NCBI GenBank assembly: GCA_934394985.1
Contig: CAKRRF010000069.1
Span: 1 to 7,511 of the forward strand
Source: an uncultured Marvinbryantia sp.
GTDB lineage: Bacteria > Bacillota > Clostridia > Lachnospirales > Lachnospiraceae
Direction of reading: 5' to 3'
Length of the DNA: 7,511 nucleotides
Position 1 is the first letter of the stretch; each line of letters begins with the position of its first letter. The notes under the pieces are model-generated. The model did no database searches and was not told the origin of the DNA. It saw only the letters and a list, made by a program, of their open reading frames with translations. Shown piece after piece: positions 1 through 4,771 of this stretch. Position numbers and translations under genes: made by a program.

Positions 1-429
1 GCGAGGACAAAATTATTTGGTATGGTCATGCAGGAAGTAAACCATCAGTTGTTTTCAGACAGCGTGAAAAATGAATGCCTGCTTGCAAATAAAGATGCTT
101 CTGAACAGGAAATCAGGGAACTGCTTGAAAAATTTGACTTGAAAGAGTACGCAGAATATCATCCGATGATATTATCGGGTGGGCAAAGACAGCGGCTTGC
201 TATTTGCCAGGCAGTTATGGGTGGAAAAAAGCTGCTTATTTTTGATGAACCTACCAGTGGACTGGATTTTAGACATATGTGTCAGGTGGAAAAATTGATG
301 AAACAATTGTCAGAAGAAAAATATATTATTATAGTTGTAACACATGACTATGAATTCTTGAACCGAACCTGTAAGGGGTATATTAGAATAACAGGTGCTT
401 ACAACAGCAGAAAATGTGAAACTGCGTGA
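1..429 (+). CDS. ABC transporter ATP-binding protein, ECF/cobalt type, 3' part only
   Basis: This is the C-terminal part of an ABC ATPase that would power a membrane transporter from the cytoplasmic face. The reading frame is open from base 1, so the start and the Walker A motif lie outside the window. Counting from the first codon in the window, I see the Q-loop (Q11 in MVMQEVNHQLF), the signature LSGGQ (58-62), Walker B KLLIFDE (77-83, catalytic E83), the D-loop SGLD (86-89) and the switch histidine H115. The Q-loop wording and the spacing fit the energy-coupling-factor (Cbi/Ecf) class, where such domains often form the second half of a two-ATPase protein; that part is inference. The end is odd: after LNRTC (120-124) the usual strand with an 'xxGxI' turn is missing and the protein finishes in a basic tail with no similarity to the family. 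A late frameshift or a recombination junction is possible. The substrate cannot be told. Confidence 0.9.
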   Translation, partial: ARTKLFGMVMQEVNHQLFSDSVKNECLLANKDASEQEIRELLEKFDLKEYAEYHPMILSGGQRQRLAICQAVMGGKKLLIFDEPTSGLDFRHMCQVEKLMKQLSEEKYIIIVVTHDYEFLNRTCKGYIRITGAYNSRKCETA

Positions 430-503
430 AATACAGTTACTGTGGTCTGGACAATATCTTAGGTCTGAGAAAATCTGCGTTAATGAAAATTCTGTGAATT
501 TTG

Positions 504-531
504 TTGACAAATAATAAAAAAATAATATAAT
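504..531 (+). promoter_or_regulatory. Consensus sigma-A promoter for the metal/redox gene pair
   Basis: A perfect -35 box TTGACA (504-509) and a perfect -10 box TATAAT (526-531) are separated by 16 bases in an A/T-only stretch. Transcription should begin near 538, about 105 bases before the start codon at 645. Such a strong core promoter usually needs a repressor or attenuator to hold it down, and candidate elements follow directly downstream. Confidence 0.85.
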
Positions 532-532
532 A

Positions 533-553
533 AACCTATCATAAAAATAGGTT
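533..553. promoter_or_regulatory. Inverted repeat over the transcription start, possible operator
   Basis: The arms AACCTAT (533-539) and ATAGGTT (547-553) are perfect inverted repeats around a 7-base centre. The site begins two bases after the -10 box and covers the predicted start of transcription, where a bound repressor would block initiation. In RNA it would form only a weak A/U-rich 5' stem. I do not recognise the regulator: it is not the CopY-type TACAnnTGTA box, and the arms point the opposite way from a DtxR-type box. Confidence 0.45.
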
Positions 554-557
554 ATAC

Positions 558-609
558 AAGACTGTTACAATAGAAACCATAATTCTATTCTGGCAGTCTT
601 TTGTTTTGT
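558..609 (+). terminator. Intrinsic terminator-like hairpin in the leader (attenuator, or end of a short RNA)
   Basis: Outer arms AAGACTG (558-564) and CAGTCTT (594-600) pair perfectly. Inner arms AATAGAA (569-575) and TTCTATT (583-589) pair around a 7-base loop. The bases between can form two G-U pairs and one A-U pair with a single C-C mismatch. The stem runs into a T-rich tract (599-609, TTTTGTTTTGTT-like). It lies downstream of the 504-531 promoter and upstream of the gene at 645, so it may attenuate that gene or end a short transcript of about 70 bases. It may equally stop transcription arriving from the ABC gene upstream. No clear competing antiterminator was found. Confidence 0.65.
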
Positions 610-644
610 TCTAACAGGAAAGAGAAAGGATTTGAAATTTTAAA

Positions 645-1994
645 ATGTTAAAACAAGAACTGTTATACATTAAGGGAATGACCTGTATCAATTGTCAAAC
701 TAGAATTGAGGATGCTTTAAAGAAAAGTGCAGGTGTAATCGCTGTATGGGTAAATTATGAAGAGGGAATCGCAAGCGTCTCCTATCAAACAGAAAAAACA
801 GCGACTGAAGAACTCGTAAGAGTGATAGAAGCACTTGGTTATGAAGTCTCTTTTAAAAGAGATTCAAAAGGAAAAATGGTACTTCGAATGATTGGAAAGT
901 TGATTTTCATTGTCTGTTTATTCTTCTTATTGCAAAAATCAGGTATTTTAAACCGGCTTTCTCCCTGTTCATTGGCAGATACAGGCATGGGATATGGAAT
1001 GTTATTTGTCATTGGGCTGATTACTTCGATTCACTGTATTGCAATGTGTGGTGGCATTAATTTATCTCAGACCTTGCAAAAAACAGCAGACAAAGAAATA
1101 TCAAGAACAATGTTTAAAAATACATTTGTCTATAATACAGGACGTGTGATTTCGTACACGATAATTGGAGGTGTACTTGGAGCAGTCGGTGGACTGGCAG
1201 GAATGGGGACTGGACTTCAGACTTCCGCTCTTTTTCAGGGGATTTTAAAGTTGACTGCAGGACTGTTAATGGTGCTTATGGGAATGAATATGCTTGAAAT
1301 TTTTCCGAGGCGTTTAAAACTATATCTTCGACTTCCAGCTTTTATAAGAAGAAAGACAGGAAAGAACAGGACTCCATTTTTAGTAGGCTTGTGTAATGGA
1401 CTGATGCCTTGTGGTCCTTTGCAGTCCATGCAGATTGTTGCACTGGCGTCAGGAAATATATTTGCGGGTGCTTTGTCCATGTTTTGTTTTAGCTTAGGCA
1501 CCGTTCCGCTTATGCTGGGATTTGGATTTATTTTTTCAAGTCTTGGGAAACGCTTTACAAAGCAGATTTTAAAATTTGGTGCAGTTTTGGTGGTGGTTTT
1601 GGGACTTTCTATGATTTCGCAGGGAAATGCCTTATCAGGAATAGACAGTAAAGTTTTCAGTGGATTTTCAAAGCCAGAAGAAAATAAAGAAGTGCAGGCA
1701 AAATTAAATGAAACCGTTGAGAAAGATAGAGTTCAGTATGTTTCAAGTGTGCTGGAATCCGGAAAATATCCTGATATTACAATAAAAGCGGGAGAGCCGG
1801 TAGTCTGGGAGATTGAAGCAGAAAAAGGAAGTATTAATGGCTGTAATTATAAGATTTTATTACAGGATTTTGATATGGAATATACGTTTTCAGAAGGAAA
1901 AAATGTGATTGAATTTACGCCGGAAAAAGAAGGGGTTTACACCTACAGCTGTTGGATGGGGATGATTATAGGAAAGATTTATGTAGAGAAATAA
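645..1994 (+). CDS. HMA / UreH-DsbD-like membrane / cupredoxin-like fusion protein, probable metal handling
   Basis: A 449-residue protein with three parts. Residues 5-70 form an HMA domain with the metal-binding motif GMTCINC (C14, C17), as in CopZ and the N-termini of copper ATPases. Residues 79-327 form a membrane region with about seven helices and the two hallmarks of the UreH/DsbD_2 (sulfite exporter TauE/SafE-like) family: SIHCIAMCGG (H130, C131, C135) and NGLMPCGP (C256). Residues 345-449 form a cupredoxin-like beta domain, probably extracytoplasmic, with NGC (C400) and SCWMGM (C436, M438, M440). I read it as moving or buffering a thiophilic metal, most likely copper, or passing thiol redox across the membrane; this is inference, since no substrate is known for the fusion. 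The ATG at 645 follows AAAGGA (625-630) at a long 14-base spacing, and a TTG at 632 reads straight into a stop. The gene sits behind the 504-531 promoter and leads an apparent two-gene unit. Confidence 0.88.
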   Translation: MLKQELLYIKGMTCINCQTRIEDALKKSAGVIAVWVNYEEGIASVSYQTEKTATEELVRVIEALGYEVSFKRDSKGKMVLRMIGKLIFIVCLFFLLQKSGILNRLSPCSLADTGMGYGMLFVIGLITSIHCIAMCGGINLSQTLQKTADKEISRTMFKNTFVYNTGRVISYTIIGGVLGAVGGLAGMGTGLQTSALFQGILKLTAGLLMVLMGMNMLEIFPRRLKLYLRLPAFIRRKTGKNRTPFLVGLCNGLMPCGPLQSMQIVALASGNIFAGALSMFCFSLGTVPLMLGFGFIFSSLGKRFTKQILKFGAVLVVVLGLSMISQGNALSGIDSKVFSGFSKPEENKEVQAKLNETVEKDRVQYVSSVLESGKYPDITIKAGEPVVWEIEAEKGSINGCNYKILLQDFDMEYTFSEGKNVIEFTPEKEGVYTYSCWMGMIIGKIYVEK

Positions 1995-2082
1995 AAATTA
2001 AAGTTAATCGAATCAAGTAGAAAAGTAGATTATAAATATCTATTTGGCAAAAAATTATTAGAAAATAAAAGGAAATTTACCG

Positions 2083-2616
2083 ATGAAAAAACGTATTGTA
2101 GCAATGATGCTGACTGGAATGATGATAGTTACCTTAAATGGATGTGGAAGGAAAGAAATAGAACAGGAAACAGAGAAAACAGAAATAAATGAGACTGCGA
2201 AACATACTGCAAATGAGATAAAAGAGGATAAAAAGCTGGTAATTCCAATTTCAAATTTATCGGAAAAGGCAACATTTTATCCGGTAGAAGTAGATGGGGC
2301 AGAGATGGAAGTGATTGCAGGAAAGGATTCCAAAGGGGAAATTCGTACTGCGTTTAATACCTGTCAGGTCTGCTATGATTCTGGAAATGGATATTATAGA
2401 CAACTGGGAGATGAACTGGTTTGCCAGAATTGTGGAAATTCCTTTACAATGGATGTGATAGGGAAAACTGCTGGCGGATGTAATCCAGTACCGATTTTGG
2501 AAGAAAATAGGACAGTTACGGATTCAGAGATACAGATTTCTTATGAATTTTTAAAGGAATCTTCCGATATTTTTGCAAACTGGAAGATTAAAAGGAAAAA
2601 GCACCAGAACCGGTGA
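2083..2616 (+). CDS. DUF2318 (FtrD-like) lipoprotein with two CxxC pairs
   Basis: A 177-residue predicted lipoprotein. The signal peptide has KKR, a hydrophobic core and the lipobox TLNGC, with C21 as the expected lipidated residue. A charged linker (about 22-50) leads to a DUF2318 domain (about 51-168) with C94xxC97, C114xxC117 and C133 in GGCNP. DUF2318 is found in FtrD-like proteins that accompany iron/copper uptake genes such as the Campylobacter P19 locus, where an iron-sulfur or redox role has been proposed. The cysteines should bind a metal or cycle as thiols outside the membrane. The ATG follows AAAAGGAA (2067-2074) at a good distance. The gene lies 88 bases after the HMA fusion with no terminator between, so the two are probably co-transcribed. 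The tail after FANWK (163-168) is a short basic extension whose codons run into the terminator of the opposite gene, so the natural C-terminus may have been altered. Confidence 0.87.
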   Translation: MKKRIVAMMLTGMMIVTLNGCGRKEIEQETEKTEINETAKHTANEIKEDKKLVIPISNLSEKATFYPVEVDGAEMEVIAGKDSKGEIRTAFNTCQVCYDSGNGYYRQLGDELVCQNCGNSFTMDVIGKTAGGCNPVPILEENRTVTDSEIQISYEFLKESSDIFANWKIKRKKHQNR

Positions 2617-2635
2617 TATGCCGGAAATGGTGCTT
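2590..2635 (-). terminator. Intrinsic terminator of the minus-strand peptidase gene, overlapping the lipoprotein 3' end
   Basis: AGCACCA (2600-2606) pairs with TGGTGCT (2628-2634). Inside it, CCGG (2610-2613) pairs with CCGG (2621-2624) around a 7-base loop, with a 3x3 internal bulge. Read on the minus strand the stem is followed by CTTTTTCCTTTT, a proper T tract, and it lies just past the stop of the peptidase gene (2653). On the plus strand the stem is followed by TCAAGTC, a poor tract, so termination there would be weak. The stop codon of the lipoprotein gene (2614-2616) falls in the loop. Confidence 0.8.
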
Positions 2636-2652
2636 CAAGTCTGGTTTGAGGT

Positions 2653-3717
2653 TCACGCTTCCCTGTCGTTAAGGTATTCTGCAAGGCTGTAATACAGTTC
2701 GCCCTCTCTTCCGCGTGTCTGTTTTGCGGCCGTCATGGAATTTAAGATCGCTTCCTGTTCGGCTTCTGCTGCAGCGAGAAAAGCCCGGTTGATCACATGC
2801 TCCGGAATTGCTGACAGCTGAAGCAGTTCCTCCTCGTGACCGGACGGGATCCGGTTTGCTGTTGTAAAGCCGATCATGACTTCTCCGCTTCCATGCCCTG
2901 TATAACCGCCGGTTCGTGCAATGCCAACCCCTGTTCTTTTCAGAAGCCGTTTGAGCTGACGGCTTGTCAATGGGAGATTAGTAGCCAGAATGCTCATGAT
3001 CGAACCTTTATCTTCTTCGGATGCAGCCATATCATTCTTTTCCTGCTTCCATTCCAGAATTTTTGGACCAACAGCTTCTCCGTTCAGTAAAAAATCTTCG
3101 GTTGCACCAAAGTTTGACTGAACCAGAACACCTATGGTGTATTCCTTTTCACCAATACAGATCACGCGAGATGCAGATCCGATTCCACCCTTCATGCCGT
3201 AGCAGATGGTGCCGGTACCGGCACCTACATCCCCTTCTTCGAACTCCTCTGCAGCAGCCGCAAAAGCCTGTCGCACTTCCTCTTCACCGACTGCACGTTT
3301 CTGTATCTGGTTGATCCGGCAATCATTGCACTCGCCAACGACCGGATTGATACTCATGGGTTCCAGTCCATCGTTCTGGCACTGTTCGATCACGATATCG
3401 ACAAGTGCATCCCAAACCTTTCCGACATTTAATGTATTTGTAAGGGCGATCGGTGTTTCAAGGATTCCAAGCTCTTCTACCTGTACCAGACCGGCACTTT
3501 TTCCAAATCCATTGTGAACGTAGGCTGCCGCCGTATAGTGATTTGCAAATGCATTGTCCGGTCCAGGGACGATCACAGTCACACCGGTATGATTTTCTTC
3601 CGTGTTCACAGTACAGTGTCCTACCAGCACACCAGGTACATCCGTAATCGCATTTCTTTTTCCTGTTTTCACTCTTCCGGGTACAATTCCAAAGTCCCGA
3701 ATCCGTTTTTTCTCCAC
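2653..3717 (-). CDS. P1-family aminopeptidase, DmpA-like (peptidase family S58)
   Basis: A 354-residue DmpA/BapA-like N-terminal nucleophile peptidase. These enzymes cut themselves into alpha and beta chains and release N-terminal D- or beta-amino acids from small peptides. Family features seen are ITDVPGVLVGH (24-34), the TAAAY/GFGKSAG stretch (62-76), LTNTLNVG (92-99), GAGTG (165-169), GMKGGIGSASR (174-184), QSNFG (200-204) and the processing site KGSIM with predicted cleavage between G238 and S239, S239 becoming the nucleophile. S277 and E279 in GHGSGEV lie 38 and 40 residues further on, the same spacing as I recall for S250, S288 and E290 of DmpA. Length is normal and there is no signal peptide, so it is probably cytoplasmic. 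The start is GTG (3715-3717), 8 bases from AAGGAGG. The gene stands alone, convergent with the lipoprotein gene and divergent from the YbaN operon, and is clearly richer in G+C than the metal genes. Confidence 0.93.
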   Translation of the reverse strand: MEKKRIRDFGIVPGRVKTGKRNAITDVPGVLVGHCTVNTEENHTGVTVIVPGPDNAFANHYTAAAYVHNGFGKSAGLVQVEELGILETPIALTNTLNVGKVWDALVDIVIEQCQNDGLEPMSINPVVGECNDCRINQIQKRAVGEEEVRQAFAAAAEEFEEGDVGAGTGTICYGMKGGIGSASRVICIGEKEYTIGVLVQSNFGATEDFLLNGEAVGPKILEWKQEKNDMAASEEDKGSIMSILATNLPLTSRQLKRLLKRTGVGIARTGGYTGHGSGEVMIGFTTANRIPSGHEEELLQLSAIPEHVINRAFLAAAEAEQEAILNSMTAAKQTRGREGELYYSLAEYLNDREA

Positions 3718-3725
3718 GTTGTTTT

Positions 3726-3732
3726 CCTCCTT
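3726..3732 (-). promoter_or_regulatory. Strong ribosome binding site that fixes the GTG start of the peptidase
   Basis: On the minus strand AAGGAGG ends 8 bases before GTG (3717-3715). This fixes the start at a non-ATG codon; the next residues EKKRIRDFGIVPGR match the usual N-terminus of the family. Confidence 0.85.
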
Positions 3733-3756
3733 GGATTTTGTCGGCTATTTCTAATG

Positions 3757-3765
3757 ATTGTATCA
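3757..3765 (-). promoter_or_regulatory. Probable extended -10 promoter of the peptidase gene
   Basis: The minus strand reads TGATACAAT, that is TG-n-TACAAT with five of six bases of the -10 consensus. The -35 region (around 3780-3786) is T-rich and weak, which is common for extended -10 promoters. The expected start of transcription lies about 30 bases before the start codon. Confidence 0.5.
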
Positions 3766-3840
3766 TAGTTTTTGAGAAATAAAAACAGGATGCGGGAAAT
3801 AGCGGTTTAAGAATATATTGGAGCCTGACCTCATAAAGTT

Positions 3841-3859
3841 GTTGACATTGGATGACAAC
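3841..3859. promoter_or_regulatory. Imperfect dyad over the -35 box, possible operator
   Basis: GTTGACAT and ATGACAAC flank a TGG centre and are inverted repeats with one mismatched position per arm. The dyad contains the whole -35 box, so a bound regulator would compete with RNA polymerase. The form would suit a dimeric regulator of TetR or CRP/FNR type, but the centre spacing does not fit the FNR/HcpR box, and no regulator gene is in the window. Confidence 0.35.
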
Positions 3860-3871
3860 GTATGGTATCTT
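3842..3871 (+). promoter_or_regulatory. Promoter of the ybaN-ygbA-ABC operon
   Basis: A perfect -35 TTGACA (3842-3847) is followed after 18 bases by TATCTT (3866-3871), preceded by TG at 3863-3864, which makes an extended -10. Transcription should start near 3878, leaving an untranslated leader of about 130 bases. It is divergent from the peptidase promoter about 75 bases away. Confidence 0.65.
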
Positions 3872-3942
3872 TCATTCAATGGGTTAGAAACAAACAACTC
3901 AAAATAAGCTTATAGAACCATGAGTATTCGTAACTAAGATTA

Positions 3943-3996
3943 ATTAGCGGAAAGCTAATACCACAACATGGAAAGGAGGAAAACTCCCACAGGAGA
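3943..3996 (+). other. Structured leader before ybaN: small hairpins and an unused Shine-Dalgarno
   Basis: ATTAGC (3943-3948) and GCTAAT (3954-3959) form a 6-bp stem with a GGAAA loop. Just after it comes GGAAAGGAGGA (3971-3980), the strongest ribosome-binding sequence in the area, yet no start codon follows at a usable distance. Its GGAG (3975-3978) can pair with CTCC (3984-3987). The ybaN start at 4008 instead uses AGGAGA (3991-3996), 11 bases away. The rest of the stretch back to 3878 is AT-rich with the palindrome ATAAGCTTAT (3904-3913). I recognise no known riboswitch class. Confidence 0.35.
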
Positions 3997-4007
3997 ACAG
4001 AAAGAAA

Positions 4008-4412
4008 ATGAAAAATCCTTTAAAAGTAATATGGATTGTGCTTGGCTTTCTTTGCCTGGGACTTGGTACGATAGGAATGGTACTTCCTATTCTGCCAACC
4101 GTTCCGTTTTATATGGCAACACTGTTTTGCTTTGCAAAGAGTTCAAAGAAACTGCACGACTGGTTTATAGAAACGAATTTATACAAGAAACATCTGGACA
4201 GTTTTGTTCAGAAAAGAGCCATGACAATGGGAACAAAATGCAAGATTATCGGAATGGTAACAGCAGTTATGCTGATCGGTTTTATCTGTATGAAGAATGT
4301 ACCGATTGGAAGAATCTGTATCGCAATTGTGTGGGTATGCCATTTATTATATTTCTTCTTAAGGGTTAAGACAGAAAATTCAGAAGTCAAAATGGAAGAA
4401 ATTGGAGATTGA
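4008..4412 (+). CDS. ybaN: DUF454 / YbaN family inner membrane protein
   Basis: A 134-residue small membrane protein of the DUF454 (YbaN) family, whose function is unknown. The family motif is clear: [35 protein letters not shown] (about 18-53), with a first helix at about 5-28, a second around 31-44, and two further helices at about 79-95 and 99-118. The tail (119-134) is polar and should be cytoplasmic. The ATG at 4008 has AGGAGA 11 bases upstream and the family N-terminus begins at once, so this start is preferred. It is the first gene of the operon and ends one base before the ygbA start codon, so the two are translationally linked. Standing next to a YgbA protein and CydDC-like transporters suggests a part in the same stress or transport process, which is inference. 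An overlapping frame starting at 3968 is a shadow. Confidence 0.9.
   Translation: MKNPLKVIWIVLGFLCLGLGTIGMVLPILPTVPFYMATLFCFAKSSKKLHDWFIETNLYKKHLDSFVQKRAMTMGTKCKIIGMVTAVMLIGFICMKNVPIGRICIAIVWVCHLLYFFLRVKTENSEVKMEEIGD
4404..4407 (+). promoter_or_regulatory. Ribosome binding site that decides the ygbA start
   Basis: GGAG lies 6 bases before ATG 4414, inside the last codons of ybaN. The longer reading from TTG 4402 has no ribosome binding site of its own in the right place and adds only four residues, so ATG 4414 is the better start. Confidence 0.6.
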
Positions 4413-4413
4413 G

Positions 4414-4752
4414 ATGGACAAAGTAGAAAAGAAACGGCAAAAAGAACAATACGTCGTAGAAGAAATGATCCGGCTGTACTGCCGGAAAAACCACCCAAAA
4501 GAAAAAAGGCAGGAGGGGAAGATGTGTTCTGTCTGTCAAAGACTTTCGGATTATGCAAAACAAAGAAGTCAGAAGTGTCCATTTATGGAAGAAAAAACGT
4601 TCTGTGCGAACTGTAAGGTACATTGTTATAAGCCAGAAATGAGAGAACAGATTCGGCAGGTCATGCGTTTTTCAGGACCAAGGATGTTATTATACCATCC
4701 AGTCCTTGCAATATGGCATTTGGTATGCAGCAAAAGAGAATCGAAAAAATAA
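4414..4752 (+). CDS. ygbA: YgbA family protein (nitrous oxide-stimulated promoter family, PF11756)
   Basis: A 112-residue soluble, cysteine-rich protein. From ATG 4414 the family motifs run as MIRLYCRKNH (18-27), CSVCQRLSDYA (38-48), the CP of CPFMEEK (C55), FCANCKVHCYKPEMR (63-77; C64, C67, C71) and VMRFSGPRMLLYHP (83-96). Seven cysteines of this core (C23, C38, C41, C55, C64, C67, C71) could bind a metal or an iron-sulfur cluster; that is inference. In E. coli, ygbA belongs to the nitric-oxide-responsive NsrR regulon, but the biochemical role is not settled. Here it follows ybaN by one base and precedes the CydD-like gene by 19 bases, so all are probably made from one mRNA. The link with nitrosative stress is carried over from enterobacteria and is not shown by the sequence; no NsrR-type site was recognised. 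Confidence 0.92.
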   Translation: MDKVEKKRQKEQYVVEEMIRLYCRKNHPKEKRQEGKMCSVCQRLSDYAKQRSQKCPFMEEKTFCANCKVHCYKPEMREQIRQVMRFSGPRMLLYHPVLAIWHLVCSKRESKK

Positions 4753-4755
4753 ACA

Positions 4756-4761
4756 AAAGGG
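4756..4761 (+). promoter_or_regulatory. Ribosome binding site that decides the CydD-like start
   Basis: AAAGGG lies 10 bases before ATG 4772. The open frame reaches back to a TTG at 4706, but that would overlap ygbA by 47 bases and add a 22-residue basic stretch (NRKNKQKGK) unlike the family, so 4772 is chosen. Confidence 0.65.
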
Positions 4762-4771
4762 TAAGATTTTT

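Noticed and set aside
310..510. Minus-strand 66-codon frame opposite the ATPase end
   Set aside because: No promoter or RBS was found on that strand and it overlaps the H-loop region of the ATPase; it ends in a run of codons from A-rich DNA.
533..553. DtxR/MntR-type metal-regulator box
   Set aside because: The arms AACCTAT...ATAGGTT run in the opposite orientation from the DtxR consensus (TTAGG...CCTAA) and the spacing differs, so only an unspecified operator is claimed.
1995..2082. Promoter or terminator between the HMA fusion and the lipoprotein gene
   Set aside because: The gap is AT-rich, but only a 5-bp stem (TAGAT/ATCTA) without a T tract and no paired -35/-10 boxes could be found.
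2836..3768. Several plus-strand and alternative minus-strand open frames over the peptidase gene
   Set aside because: They are Cys/His/Ser/Pro-rich shadows of the DmpA-like gene, which has full family motifs, an RBS and a terminator.
3920..3937. Five-codon leader peptide (MSIRN) in the ybaN leader
   Set aside because: It has no ribosome binding site and no run of regulatory codons, so chance is the simpler explanation.
3968..4369. A 133-codon open frame overlapping ybaN in another frame
   Set aside because: It covers the same bases as a clear DUF454 protein, has no ribosome binding site before 3968, and its composition (N/Y/E-rich, no motif) is that of a shadow.
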